Assembly: GCF_041916975.1 (NCBI RefSeq)
Contig: NZ_JAYRYK010000001.1
Span: forward strand, 1,922,001 to 1,986,000
Direction: 5' to 3'
From: Sphingosinicella sp041916975
GTDB lineage: Bacteria; Pseudomonadota; Alphaproteobacteria; Sphingomonadales; Sphingomonadaceae
Length of the DNA: 64,000 nt
A program made the translations under genes and the position numbers. The notes below the pieces were generated by a model. The model had not been told where the DNA came from. It did not search any database and saw nothing but the letters and a program-made list of their open reading frames with translations. Of this stretch, positions 16,664 to 28,586 are shown in pieces. The stretch's first letter is position 1; each line of letters begins with the position of its first letter.

Positions 16664-17494
16664 ATGATCCGCACCATTCTTGCCGCCGCGCTCGTATCGG
16701 CAGCAGCCGCACCCGCCGCCGCGCAGCACGACCACAGCCACCAGGCCGCCCCCGCCGCGCCGGACTATGCCGCCGCACTCGCGGGCGCACACCGCAGCGA
16801 GGCGAACCGCGCGCGCGATCAATATCGCCACCCGGCCGAAACGCTGGCGTTCTTCGGCCTCACGCCGGGCATGACGGTGGTCGAGGTTGCGCCCGGCGGC
16901 GGCTGGTACACGGAGGTGCTAGCACCGATCCTCTCGGAGCACGGCAAGCTCTACGCCGCTCATGGCATTCCTGAGGCAAGCGAATACGCCGCGAAGTCGC
17001 TGGCGGCGTATCAGACAAAATTGGGCTCGAATCCGGTTTACAAGGCCGTGGAGGTCACGAAGTTCGGCAAGGACCACTACGACAGCCTCGCCCCTGCAGG
17101 CAGCGCCGACATGGTGCTGACCTTCCGCAACGTCCACAACTGGTACATGGCCGATTTCGCAGGCGATGCCTTCAAGGCGTTCTACAAGGCGCTGAAGCCG
17201 GGCGGCGTGCTCGGCGTCGTCGAGCATCGCCTGCCGGAAGATCGGCCAGACGAGACGATGAAGTCCTCTGGCTACATGAAGCGTTCGACCATCGTCGCGC
17301 TCGCCGAGGCGGCGGGCTTCAAACTCGCTGGCGAATCCGATGTGAACGCCAACCCGAAGGACACCGCCGACTGGCCGAAGGGCGTGTGGACGCTGCCGCC
17401 CAATTTCCGCGAGGGCGACACCGACCGCGCCAAATACACCGCGATCGGCGAATCCGACCGCATGACGTTGAAGTTCGTGAAGCCCGCCTCCTAA
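16664..17494 (+). CDS. exported methyltransferase-like protein
   Basis: A 276-residue protein whose C-terminal about 220 residues have a class I SAM-methyltransferase fold: motif I is VVEVAPGGGWYTEVLAP, later come DMVLTFRNVHNW and ALKPGGVLGVVEHR. The N-terminus MIRTILAAALVSAAAAPAAA followed by QHDHSHQ reads as a cleavable signal peptide, so the product would be periplasmic, where SAM is not normally available. GAGGGAG seven bases before the ATG supports the start. Either the export signal is misread, or the fold has another use. Its stop is interlocked with that of convergent pepN (CTAA at 17491-17494). Confidence 0.82.
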   Translation: MIRTILAAALVSAAAAPAAAQHDHSHQAAPAAPDYAAALAGAHRSEANRARDQYRHPAETLAFFGLTPGMTVVEVAPGGGWYTEVLAPILSEHGKLYAAHGIPEASEYAAKSLAAYQTKLGSNPVYKAVEVTKFGKDHYDSLAPAGSADMVLTFRNVHNWYMADFAGDAFKAFYKALKPGGVLGVVEHRLPEDRPDETMKSSGYMKRSTIVALAEAAGFKLAGESDVNANPKDTADWPKGVWTLPPNFREGDTDRAKYTAIGESDRMTLKFVKPAS

Positions 17495-20097
17495 GCGAGG
17501 CTTTTCGACGCCATCTCGAACGTGTCGCGGGAGACGCCAGGTGCCCCGACGATGCGTTCGAGTTCGGCGCGCATCAGCGTCGCGCGCGCGTCTTCCATGC
17601 GCCGCCAGCGGCCGAACGGCGCAATGAAGCGCGCCGCCGTCTGTGGATTGATCGCGTCCACCTCCAGCAATTTGTCCGCGACGAAGCGGTAACCGGCGCC
17701 GTCCTTCCGGTGGAACACGAACTGGTTCATCGCGAGCGCACCGACGAGCGCGCGGAAGCGGTTCGGGTTGCGGATCGTGAAGTCGGGATGCGCGGCAAGC
17801 GCGATCGCCTTTTCGAGCGCGTCTTCCCCCGTCGCCATCGCCTGCGCGGTGAACCACTTGTCGAGCACCAGGGCATCGCCTCTGAAGCGGTCATAGAAGT
17901 CCTGCAGCACACGTTCGCGCGCCGGGGCATCCGCATCGACGAGCAGGCCGAGCGCAGCGATGCGGTCGGTCATGTTCGTCGCCGCGTGATACTGCGCCTC
18001 CGCCGCCGCGACTGCCGCTTCGTCCGCATCCGCGAACAGATAGCCGAGCGCGACGTTCTTGAGCCGTCGTCGTCCCTTGGCGTCCGGCGTCAATTCATAA
18101 GGCCCGCCGTCCGACAGGCTGGCGTGGAGCGCCGTCCACGTCTCCCGGCCCACGCCCTTCAGCAGCGCGCGCCGCAATCCTTCGCGCGCGGTGTGCACCG
18201 CATCGGGGGCGACGTTTGCGCCGAGACGTTCGGCAACCATCGTTTCGGTCGGCAGCAGGATCGATTCGCCGATGAAGGCATGGTCGAGCGCCTGGTTCTT
18301 CAGCGTGCGGCTCACCGCCTCGACGAGCGGCGCGGCATCGGTGGCGCCGTTTTTCACGGCGTCGACCAGCCGGTCCATCATCAATTGCTGCATCGCCTCG
18401 TAGCGCGCGAACGGATCGTCGTCGTGCGCGGAGAGGAACGCGAAATCTGCGGCACTGCGCTTCGTCTCGACGGTCACGGGCGCCGAGAAACCGCGGTTGA
18501 TCGACAGCACCGGCGGCTCGGCGACATTCTCGAACGTCATCGTCGCGCTCGCCGAGCGAAGCTGGAAGAGCTGTTCCGGCCCGAGCAGCGACCCCGACTC
18601 CCGCCCGAACAATGCAATCCTGAGCGGAATGTGCATCGGCGCCTTCTTCGACTGGCCGGGCGTGTCGGGCACCGCCTGCACCAGCGTCAGCGTCGCGGAT
18701 TTCGCTGCCGCATCATAGGCGAGGTCCGCCGTCACGGTCGGTGTCCCGGCCTGCGAATACCACAGGCGGAACTGACCGAAATCGGCGCCGCCCCCGTCTT
18801 CCAGCGCCTTCACCCAGTCTTCGACCGTCGCAGCCTCGCCGTCGTGGCGCGCGAAATAAAGGTCGGTGCCTTTCCGGTAATTCTCCGGCCCCAGCAGCGT
18901 CGCCGCCATGCGGATCACCTCGGCGCCCTTGTTGTAGACGGTCGCCGTGTAGAAGTTCGAAATCTCGATGTAGCTCTCCGGCCGCACCGGATGCGCGAGC
19001 GGACCCGCGTCTTCCTGGAACTGCGCCGCGCGCAGCGCGCGCACATCCTCGATGCGCTTCACGGCGGGGCTGCCCATGTCGGCGCTGAAGCTCTGGTCGC
19101 GGAAGACAGTGAGGCCTTCCTTGAGGCTGAGCTGAAACCAGTCGCGGCAGGTGATGCGGTTGCCCGTCCAGTTGTGGAAATACTCGTGCGCCACCACCGC
19201 CGCCACCGCGTCGAAATCCGCGTCGGTCGCGGTTTCCGCGTCGGCGAGGATGTATTTCGAATTGAAGACGTTGAGGCCCTTGTTCTCCATCGCGCCAAAA
19301 TTGAAGTCGTCGACGGCGACGATGTTGAACACGTCGAGGTCGTATTCGCGCCCGTAGTGCACCTCGTCCCAGCGCATCGAGTCCTTCAGCGCCTGCATGG
19401 CGTGGCGGCACTTCTCCACGTCGGCGGCGCGCACCCAGATGCCGAGCTTCACGTGTCGGCCAGACATCGTCTCGAAACTGTCTTCGAGCGCGCGGAGATC
19501 GCCCGCGACGACTGCGAACAAATAACAGGGCTTGGGGAACGGATCGTCCCAGCGCGCGAAGTGGCGGCCATCGGCAAGATCGCCCGACGCAACGGGGTTG
19601 CCGTTCGAAAGCAGCACGGGATAGCGCGCCTTGTCCGCCCGCAGTTCCACCGAATAGCGGCTGAGCACGTCGGGTCGATCCGGGAAGAAGGTGATGCGGC
19701 GGAAGCCTTCGGCCTCGCACTGCGTGCAGAGATTGCCGCCCGAGGCATAGAGCCCCATCAGCTTTGTGTTCGCGGCGGGTGCGACCTCCACGATCGTTTC
19801 CACGCTTGCGGCATCCGCCGAAAGCGGAATCACGAGCTTGCCGTCCGCAAGCGTATAATCGCCTTCGCCAAGCACCCGCCCATCCACGGCAACGGATTTC
19901 AGCGCGAGATCGTCGCCGTCGAGCACAAGCGGTCCTTCGCCCGCACGCTCCACCTTCAGCAGCGCGCGAACGCGCGTGCGGTCCGCATCGAGATCGAAGG
20001 CGAGGCTGATGTCGGGGATGCGCCATGCCGGCGGCGCATAGTCCTCGCGGCGGGTGATCGTTGGGGTTTCGCTGCGTGCTTCCATAGACAGGGACAT
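17491..20097 (-). CDS. pepN: aminopeptidase N (M1 zinc metallopeptidase)
   Basis: An 868-residue broad-specificity aminopeptidase for cytosolic peptides. The substrate loop GAMENKGLNVF and the zinc site VVAHEYFHNWTGNR followed by LKEGLTVFRDQ (HEXXH with the third ligand Glu 19 residues on) are intact. The C-terminal helical superhelix is complete, ending FEMASKSLA. The length matches the E. coli-type enzyme (about 870). The start may be the ATG at 20097 or one at 20085. It is divergent from the SDR gene over about 50 bases. Confidence 0.95.
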   Translation of the reverse strand: MSLSMEARSETPTITRREDYAPPAWRIPDISLAFDLDADRTRVRALLKVERAGEGPLVLDGDDLALKSVAVDGRVLGEGDYTLADGKLVIPLSADAASVETIVEVAPAANTKLMGLYASGGNLCTQCEAEGFRRITFFPDRPDVLSRYSVELRADKARYPVLLSNGNPVASGDLADGRHFARWDDPFPKPCYLFAVVAGDLRALEDSFETMSGRHVKLGIWVRAADVEKCRHAMQALKDSMRWDEVHYGREYDLDVFNIVAVDDFNFGAMENKGLNVFNSKYILADAETATDADFDAVAAVVAHEYFHNWTGNRITCRDWFQLSLKEGLTVFRDQSFSADMGSPAVKRIEDVRALRAAQFQEDAGPLAHPVRPESYIEISNFYTATVYNKGAEVIRMAATLLGPENYRKGTDLYFARHDGEAATVEDWVKALEDGGGADFGQFRLWYSQAGTPTVTADLAYDAAAKSATLTLVQAVPDTPGQSKKAPMHIPLRIALFGRESGSLLGPEQLFQLRSASATMTFENVAEPPVLSINRGFSAPVTVETKRSAADFAFLSAHDDDPFARYEAMQQLMMDRLVDAVKNGATDAAPLVEAVSRTLKNQALDHAFIGESILLPTETMVAERLGANVAPDAVHTAREGLRRALLKGVGRETWTALHASLSDGGPYELTPDAKGRRRLKNVALGYLFADADEAAVAAAEAQYHAATNMTDRIAALGLLVDADAPARERVLQDFYDRFRGDALVLDKWFTAQAMATGEDALEKAIALAAHPDFTIRNPNRFRALVGALAMNQFVFHRKDGAGYRFVADKLLEVDAINPQTAARFIAPFGRWRRMEDARATLMRAELERIVGAPGVSRDTFEMASKSLA

Positions 20098-20150
20098 AGT
20101 GAGCGATCAGCCGAATCGCCAGCGGCTTCCGCGCACGCTAGGAGAGTGCG

Positions 20151-20944
20151 ATGCCTCATCTGCTGATCCTCGGTCAGGGCTACACCGGCACGCGCCTACG
20201 CGCGGCGATGGAGCGCGAGGGCTGGACCGTGACCGGCACGGGACGCACCGCGCGGCAAGGCGTCCTCGCGGCGGATGACCCCGCCGTGGCGGACGCCATC
20301 GCGGCCGCGACGCACATTCTGTCCTCCGTCCCTCCGGATGCCGATCACGACCCCGTACTCGCGCGGCACAACGCCGCGCTCGCTGCCTCCGGCGCATGGC
20401 TCGGCTATCTCTCCTCCACCGGCGTCTACGGCGACACCGGCGGCGCATGGGTGGACGAGACCGCGCCCGTCGGACATGGCCGCCGCAGCGCGCGCACCGC
20501 AGCCGATCTCGCATGGCAGAAGATCGGCGCGCGCGTGCTGCGCCTGCCCGGCATCTACGGCCCCGGCCGCTCCGCGCTCGATCGCGTGCGCGAGGGGAAA
20601 GCCCAACGCATCGATGCCGGCGCGCAGGTGTTCAGCCGCATCCATGTCGACGACATCGCCGCCGCCGTGATCGCCGCGTTCGCCGCGCCGCCCGGCGTCT
20701 GGAACATTGCCGACGATCTCCCCGCGCCCGGCCACGCCGTCACCGCGTTCGCCTGCCGCCTCGCAGGCGCGGCGCTGCCGCCGCTCGTTCCGCTCGCCGA
20801 AGCTGCGCTGTCGCCGCAGGCACGCGCCTTCTATGCGGAGAACCGCCGCGTCGCGAACGGCAAGATGAAGCGCGACCTCGGCATCCGGCTTCGCTATCCT
20901 GACTATCGATCCGGCCTTCGCGCCTGTCTTCGGGAGGAGTGCCT

Positions 20945-20948
<4 letters not shown>
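20151..20948 (+). CDS. NAD(P)-binding SDR/epimerase-like protein (YeeZ type)
   Basis: A 265-residue atypical short-chain dehydrogenase. The nucleotide-binding loop is GQGYTGTR at the very N-terminus; YLSSTGVYGDTGGAWVDE marks the central strand, and FSRIHVDDIAAAV the C-terminal half. The Tyr-x3-Lys active site is not evident, as is usual in this branch, so it may not be a classical dehydrogenase. The stop overlaps the start of the molybdopterin protein (ATGA at 20945), preceded by GGGAGGAG, so the two products are made together. Confidence 0.83.
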
Positions 20949-23218
<2,270 letters not shown>

Positions 23219-23279
23219 TCCCGCACTTAGACATTGTCGGGACATGCGTTAGGCGTCCATAGTGGCCGCGTTCCGCATT

Positions 23280-24944
23280 ATGCCCGACAGTCTCGACGAT
23301 CCCGCCGCCACGCGCCCCTTCGCCATCCCGATCTTCCGAACGGTGTGGATCGCCAGCATCGTTTCAAACTTCGGCGGCATGATCCAGTCGGTCGGCGCGT
23401 CGTGGATGATGACGACGCTCACCACCTCACCCGCGCTCGTCGCACTCGTGCAATCGTCGGTGACGCTACCGATCATGCTGCTGTCGCTCGCGGCAGGCGC
23501 GATCGCCGACAACCGCGACCGGCGGCTGGTGATGCTGGCCGCGCAGGGCTTCATGCTCGCGGTGTCCGTGGGGCTTGCCGTGTGCACGTGGGCGGGTCTC
23601 ATCACGCCGTGGCTGCTCCTCGCCTTCACCTTCCTCATTGGCTGCGGCACAGCGCTCAACGGCCCGGCATGGCAGGCCTCCGTGGGGGACATGGTGCCCC
23701 GCGCCGCGCTTCCGGGGGCGGTCGCGCTCAATTCGATGAACTTCAACATCGCGCGCAGCCTCGGCCCCGCGATCGGCGGTGCGATCGTGTCGGCCGCCGG
23801 CGCGGCAGCCGCATTCGCCGTGAACGCGGTAAGCTACATCGGCCTCATCACCGTGCTGTCCCGCTGGCGGCCCGAACGCCCGCCGCGAACGCTGCCGCGC
23901 GAAGGCCTGCTCGATGCGATGGCGGCAGGTATCCGATACGTCGCCATGTCGCCGACGCTGCGCGCCGTGCTGCTGCGCTCGGCCGTGTTCGGCCTCGCCG
24001 CGAGTGCCGTACCCGCGCTGATGCCGGTCGTCGCGCGTCACCTGATTTCGGGCGGCGCCTTCACCTACGGGCTTCTGCTCGGCGCATTCGGCATCGGCGC
24101 GATCGGCGGCGCGCTTTCGAGCGGACGGCTGCGCAGCACGCATTCGAGCGAATGGATTGTCCGCATCGCCATCGCAGCGTTCGCGGCCGGAACGGCGATC
24201 ACTGCGTTCAGCCCCGCGATGCCGCTCACCATGGTGGGGCTGTTCCTCGCGGGCGGTGGATGGGTGCTCGCGCTATCGACATTCAACGTCACCGTGCAGA
24301 TGTCGGCGCCGCGCTGGGTCGTGGCGCGCGCGCTCGCGCTCTATCAGATGTGGGCGTTCGGCGGCATGGCGATCGGCAGCTGGGTGTTCGGTGAGCTCGC
24401 GGGGATGGCGGACGTGCGCACCTCGCTGATGGTCTCGGCCGTGCTCCTCCTCCTCGGCCTCCTCCTCGGCTGGGCGCGCCCGCTGCCGGAGGTGAAGGAC
24501 CTCGATCTCGATCCGATCGCGCGCTGGACGGAGCCGGAAGTCGCCGTCCCGGTCGAGCCCCGCACCGGCCCGGTGGTGGTGACGATCGACTACCGCATTC
24601 CCGAGGCGAGCATCCGCGAGTTTCTGACCGTGATGAACGAGCGGCGGCGCATTCGTATGCGCGACGGTGCCCGGCACTGGACTCTGCTGCGCGATCTCGG
24701 CGATCCCGAACTCTGGGTCGAACGCTATCACGTGCCCACATGGCTCGATTACATCCGCCACAACCAGCGCCGCACGAAGGCGGATGCTGAAAATATCCAC
24801 CGCCTGCGCGCGCTGCACACGGGCGCGGAACCGCCGCGCGTGCACCGCATGGTGGAGCGGCAGACCGCCGTTCTGCCCGGCCTTCGCCTACCCACCGCGC
24901 GTGAACTCGCCGGCCCGATCACGGACCCGTCGCAGTCGGGCTAG
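23280..24944 (+). CDS. MFS transporter with C-terminal soluble domain (MFS_3/EntS-like)
   Basis: A protein of about 554 residues. The first about 400 residues carry 10-12 membrane helices with the conserved loop IADNRDRRLVM, as in the enterobactin exporter-like branch. The last about 150 residues are soluble, and part (VVVTIDYRIPEASIREFL … MRDGARHWTLLRD) looks like a dimeric alpha+beta barrel of the ABM kind, which is known to be fused to this family. The start could be the ATG at 23280 or a GTG at 23262; no clear ribosome binding site decides. The stop is interlocked with the convergent EamA gene in CTAG (24941-24944). The cargo is unknown. Confidence 0.88.
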   Translation: MPDSLDDPAATRPFAIPIFRTVWIASIVSNFGGMIQSVGASWMMTTLTTSPALVALVQSSVTLPIMLLSLAAGAIADNRDRRLVMLAAQGFMLAVSVGLAVCTWAGLITPWLLLAFTFLIGCGTALNGPAWQASVGDMVPRAALPGAVALNSMNFNIARSLGPAIGGAIVSAAGAAAAFAVNAVSYIGLITVLSRWRPERPPRTLPREGLLDAMAAGIRYVAMSPTLRAVLLRSAVFGLAASAVPALMPVVARHLISGGAFTYGLLLGAFGIGAIGGALSSGRLRSTHSSEWIVRIAIAAFAAGTAITAFSPAMPLTMVGLFLAGGGWVLALSTFNVTVQMSAPRWVVARALALYQMWAFGGMAIGSWVFGELAGMADVRTSLMVSAVLLLLGLLLGWARPLPEVKDLDLDPIARWTEPEVAVPVEPRTGPVVVTIDYRIPEASIREFLTVMNERRRIRMRDGARHWTLLRDLGDPELWVERYHVPTWLDYIRHNQRRTKADAENIHRLRALHTGAEPPRVHRMVERQTAVLPGLRLPTARELAGPITDPSQSG

Positions 24945-25873
24945 CTGCGTCCCGTCGTGCCGCCCGCCGCGGCGGTTCCCGCAGGTACGCTGCGTGCCCG
25001 GAGCGCGATGAGGAGACCGACGATGGTGAGCACCGCCCCCGCCGCGGCGATCGGTGTCCAGCGATAGCCTTCCAGAAACGTCGAGATCGTCATCGCGATA
25101 AACGGAATGAGCACGTTCGTATAACCGGCCCACGCGGGCCCGATGATGCGGATGACGTTGAAATAGAGCAGGAAGGCGAGCGCCGAGGCGAAGGCGGCGA
25201 GATAGAAGACGCCGCCGACATAGACCGGCGTCCATTCCACGACGGGCGGCCCGCTCGTCACCCAGGCGATGCCCGCATCGATGATCGTGCCATAGGCCAT
25301 CGCGAAGGCGAGCATTCCGAACATGTCATAGCTGCGTGCGCGTGCGGTCCCCTGCATGACGTTCGAAATCGAAGCGAGGATAACGGCGCAGCCGGTGAGC
25401 GCGAGGCCGGTCGTGAACGCACTGCTCCACCCCGTCTCCGTCAGTTCCCGCTCGAACAGCAGCGCGACGCCGACGATGCCAAGCCCCGCGCCGACCATGA
25501 AGCGGCCGCTGATCGGCTGTTTCAGGAACAGGCGTGCAAAGAGCGTGTTCGGCACCACGAGCAGCGCGAACACCACTGCGATCAGCCCCGAAGTGACGCT
25601 GCGGCTCGCCTGGTAGACGAAGTTGAAATTGCCGGCGAACTGCAAGAGCCCGAGCAGCAGGAAAAATCCGTGCGCGGACAGCGGGAAGCGCAGGGTTCGC
25701 CGCATGACGAGGCACGCCCCGAACATCAGCAGGCTGGCAACGGCAAACCGATAGGTGACGGACCACTGCGGCGGCACGACGCCAAGCTGCGTCTTGATCA
25801 CATACCAGGTCGTCCCCCAGATCAGCGTGACTGCCGCGAACGGCAGGACGACGCGGGAAACGCTGGCGCGCAT
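24941..25873 (-). CDS. EamA/DMT-family transporter
   Basis: A 310-residue inner-membrane protein with two repeats of five helices: the first opens with VVLPFAAVTLIWGTTWYVIK, the second with TGLALTGCAVILASISNVMQ. EamA members usually export amino acids or metabolites. The ATG at 25873 shares its first base with the TGA of the threonine aldolase gene (TGATG), so the two are coupled. A role in exporting an amino acid related to aldolase chemistry is plausible but not shown. Confidence 0.9.
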   Translation of the reverse strand: MRASVSRVVLPFAAVTLIWGTTWYVIKTQLGVVPPQWSVTYRFAVASLLMFGACLVMRRTLRFPLSAHGFFLLLGLLQFAGNFNFVYQASRSVTSGLIAVVFALLVVPNTLFARLFLKQPISGRFMVGAGLGIVGVALLFERELTETGWSSAFTTGLALTGCAVILASISNVMQGTARARSYDMFGMLAFAMAYGTIIDAGIAWVTSGPPVVEWTPVYVGGVFYLAAFASALAFLLYFNVIRIIGPAWAGYTNVLIPFIAMTISTFLEGYRWTPIAAAGAVLTIVGLLIALRARSVPAGTAAAGGTTGRS

Positions 25874-26877
25874 CACAGCCCGGTGAGCGCGGCGGTAAGC
25901 GCCTGCACATGCGCCTCGGGCGTGTCCCACGCGGTCACCAGCCGGATCTCGCCCGGCGCCCAGTCATAGAATTCGAAGCCTTTCGCGCGCAGCGCGGCGG
26001 AGTCCTCCGGCGAAGCGCGCACGAACACCTCGTTCGCCTGTACCGGATAGATCAGCCTGTCACCGGCGGCCGCGCCGATGCGGGCGGCGGCGACGTTCGC
26101 GGCGCGGGCGTTGCGTTCCCACGCGCCCGTTTCGATCATTGCCAGAAGCTGCGCGGCGGCATAGCGGCCCTTGGAGGGCATCTGGCCAGCGCGTTTCTTC
26201 CTGTGCGGCAGCGTTTCGGCGAGCGCCGGATCGAACACCACGATCGCCTCCGTCGACATGCCGCCGTTCTTGATGAAACCGAAGCTCAGCATCTCGACGC
26301 CTGCCCGCCACGTGATGTCGGCGGGCGCGCAGCCGAGGTGAACGAGCGCGTTCGCGAAGCGTGCGCCGTCCATATGAAGCCGCCAGCCCTGCCGCTTCGC
26401 CTCGTCGCCAAGCGCCGCAACCTCGTCGGGCGTGTAGACGCAGCCGTACTCGGTCGCCTGCGTCATCGAAAGCACGGAGGGGACCACCTGATGCACGTCG
26501 CCGCGCATCCCGGCCACCGCCGCGCGCACGCCCTCGACCGAGAGCTTGGCGGCATCGCCTTCGGCAAGGATCAGCGCCGCACCGCCGCTGAAGAAGGCCG
26601 GCGCCCCGGCCTCATCGACCTGAATATGCGCCTCGCGATTGCACACGATCGCGCCCCACGGCGGCACCATCGCGGCAAGCCCAAGGCAGTTCGCCGCGGT
26701 TCCCGACCCCACGGCAAAGACGCGGCATTCGCGCCCGAAGAAAGCGCTGAACACGCGATCGAGGCGCTGCGTCAGCGTGTCGTTGTCATACGTGCCCGCG
26801 ATGCCGCTGTTCGCGGCGAGGACGGCTTCGATCACCTCGGGGCAGGCGGCGGCGGCGTTGTCGGAGACGAAATACAT
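25873..26877 (-). CDS. ltaE: low-specificity L-threonine aldolase
   Basis: A 334-residue PLP-dependent enzyme that cleaves threonine or allo-threonine to glycine and acetaldehyde. Visible are the start MYFVSDNAAAACPEV, the GSGTAAN phosphate-binding loop, HMDGARFANAL with the PLP-contacting Asp, and the Schiff-base Lys in SFGFIKNGG. It is the first gene of a pair with the EamA transporter. A small perfect hairpin (GAGCGGC/GCCGCTC, 26883-26899) sits immediately in front of its start codon. Confidence 0.93.
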   Translation of the reverse strand: MYFVSDNAAAACPEVIEAVLAANSGIAGTYDNDTLTQRLDRVFSAFFGRECRVFAVGSGTAANCLGLAAMVPPWGAIVCNREAHIQVDEAGAPAFFSGGAALILAEGDAAKLSVEGVRAAVAGMRGDVHQVVPSVLSMTQATEYGCVYTPDEVAALGDEAKRQGWRLHMDGARFANALVHLGCAPADITWRAGVEMLSFGFIKNGGMSTEAIVVFDPALAETLPHRKKRAGQMPSKGRYAAAQLLAMIETGAWERNARAANVAAARIGAAAGDRLIYPVQANEVFVRASPEDSAALRAKGFEFYDWAPGEIRLVTAWDTPEAHVQALTAALTGL

Positions 26878-26882
26878 GCTCC

Positions 26883-26899
26883 GAGCGGCTAGGCCGCTC
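26883..26899. repeat. short hairpin in the ltaE leader
   Basis: GAGCGGC-TAG-GCCGCTC, a perfect 7-bp stem directly upstream of the ltaE ATG (minus strand). It could slow translation initiation. The rest of the 158-base divergent region is unusually A/T-rich (26960-27010), suited to promoters, though no clear hexamer pair stands out. Confidence 0.35.
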
Positions 26900-27035
26900 T
26901 TTGCCCCCGGTCAACACTGGCGCTCGCCTCACAGTCGATTATGGTCGCGCTCGGCAATCAAAAATGAAATAGAATATGAATTCAAAATCTAAATCCGATC
27001 AGAGCAAAAAGAATCAGGGCCAGAGAAGGGAACTC

Positions 27036-28478
27036 ATGCTGAAATCGATCCTCGCCGCCGCGCTGCTCGCCGCCGCCCCGAGCGCCGCTGCTGCCGCCGC
27101 CGAAGCCAATGCCGCACTCGCCCGCATCGATGCCGACCGCGCCGCGAACGAAGCGGCCGCGAAAGCCATCTGGGGCTTTGCCGAGGTCGGCTATCAGGAG
27201 ACGCGTTCGTCGGCGCTGCTGCAGAAGCGGCTGAAGGACGCGGGCTTCACGGTGAAGGCGGGTGTCGCGGGCGCACCCACGGCGTTCACCGCCACCTGGT
27301 CGAACGGCGCGGGTCCCGTCATCGGCATCATGGGCGAATATGATGCGCTCCCCGGCCTCAGCCAGACCGCCGACCCCACGAAGACCATACGCAGTGACGT
27401 ATCCGCCGGGCACGGCTGCGGGCACCACCTGTTCGGCGTCGCCTCCGCCTCCGCCGCCATCGCGGTCCGGGACTGGATGAAGGCGAGCGGCACGAAGGGC
27501 ACGATCCGCTTCTACGGCACGCCCGCCGAGGAAGGCGGCGCGGGCAAGGTCTACATGGTGCGCGAAGGCTTGTTCAACGATGTCGACATCGCGCTGCACT
27601 GGCATCCGTCGTCGGAGAACAGCGCCAATGTTCAGACCTCGAACAGCAACAAGTCCGCCAAGTTCCGCTTCCACGGCATTTCGGCGCACGCCGCGGGCGC
27701 GCCGGAGCGCGGCCGCTCCGCGCTCGACGGCGTCGAGGCGATGAACGTGATGGCGAACATGATGCACGAGCACATGCCCGAGAAATCGCGCATGCATTAT
27801 GTCATCACGGCGGGCGGCAACGCCCCGAACGTGGTGCCGGATTTCGCCGAATCCTTCTATTACGTGCGCAACCCGGATGCCGAAGTGGTCCGCGAGACAT
27901 TCGAACGGCTGGTGAAGACGGCTGAAGGCGCCGCGCTCGGCACGGGCACCACCGTGGACTACGAAGTGATCCACGGCGCGCTGCCGCTGCTCCCGAACCG
28001 CACGCTGCAAACGCTGGTCCATTCGAAGCTGACCGAAGTCGGCGGCGTACTCTATACCCCCGAAGACGTCGCGTTCGCGCAGAAGATCACGCCCACGCTC
28101 GGACAGACGAAGGCGAAACTCTCCGACGCCGCCCTCGTCGAGCCGATGACGGAAAGCCACGAAGCGGGCTCCACCGATGTTGGCGACGTGTCATGGACGG
28201 TCCCCACCGCAGGCTTCTCCACCGCGACATGGGTGCCCGGCACGCCCGCCCACAGCTGGCAGGCCGTGGCGGCAGGCGGCACCTCAATCGGCATGAAGGG
28301 AATGCAGAACGCCGCCAAAGTGCTGGCGCTCACCGCGATCGACCTGTTCCAGAAACCCAACCTGATCGCCGCCGCAAAAGCCGAATTCCAGGACCGGCGC
28401 GGCCCCGATTTCGTCTACCGCTCCCTCGTCGGCGACCGCACCCCGCCGCTCGATTACAGGAATGCACCGGGGAAGTAA
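27036..28478 (+). CDS. exported M20-family amidohydrolase (AbgB-like)
   Basis: A 480-residue metal-dependent amidase with a signal peptide (MLKSILAAALLAAAPSAAAA). Metal-site motifs are GIMGEYDALPG, SAGHGCGHHLFG, GTPAEEGGAGK and the dimerisation-domain FHGISAHAAGAPERGRSALD. The layout matches the B subunit of p-aminobenzoyl-glutamate hydrolase and related N-acyl amino acid hydrolases, which cleave amide bonds. AGAAGGGA precedes the ATG at 27036. Being exported, it probably processes peptides or acyl amino acids in the periplasm. Confidence 0.92.
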   Translation: MLKSILAAALLAAAPSAAAAAAEANAALARIDADRAANEAAAKAIWGFAEVGYQETRSSALLQKRLKDAGFTVKAGVAGAPTAFTATWSNGAGPVIGIMGEYDALPGLSQTADPTKTIRSDVSAGHGCGHHLFGVASASAAIAVRDWMKASGTKGTIRFYGTPAEEGGAGKVYMVREGLFNDVDIALHWHPSSENSANVQTSNSNKSAKFRFHGISAHAAGAPERGRSALDGVEAMNVMANMMHEHMPEKSRMHYVITAGGNAPNVVPDFAESFYYVRNPDAEVVRETFERLVKTAEGAALGTGTTVDYEVIHGALPLLPNRTLQTLVHSKLTEVGGVLYTPEDVAFAQKITPTLGQTKAKLSDAALVEPMTESHEAGSTDVGDVSWTVPTAGFSTATWVPGTPAHSWQAVAAGGTSIGMKGMQNAAKVLALTAIDLFQKPNLIAAAKAEFQDRRGPDFVYRSLVGDRTPPLDYRNAPGK

Positions 28479-28495
28479 GAGCCGTTCTCGTTAGC

Positions 28496-28583
28496 CCCTC
28501 CCTGAAAGGGAGGGGTTGGGGAGGGTCACGGCCACAGCGTTCGCCATCGACCCCCACCCAACCTCCCCCTTACAGGGGGAGGA
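28496..28583. repeat. palindromic intergenic element (REP/BIME-like)
   Basis: Two hairpins, CCCCTCCCTGAAAGGGAGGGG at 28496-28516 (21 bases) and CCTCCCCCTTACAGGGGGAGG at 28563-28583, each continue inward with similar sequence (TTGGGGAGGGTC and GACCCCCACCCAA), so the whole about 88 bases is one large imperfect inverted repeat. It fills the space between two convergent genes and could terminate both. Elements of this kind are usually present in many copies per genome; no second copy was noticed in this window. Confidence 0.75.
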
Positions 28584-28586
28584 GCA

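Noticed and set aside
17386..20166. 926-codon open frame opposite pepN
   Set aside because: Entirely antisense to a complete aminopeptidase N with intact active site; composition is Arg/His-rich and has no motifs.
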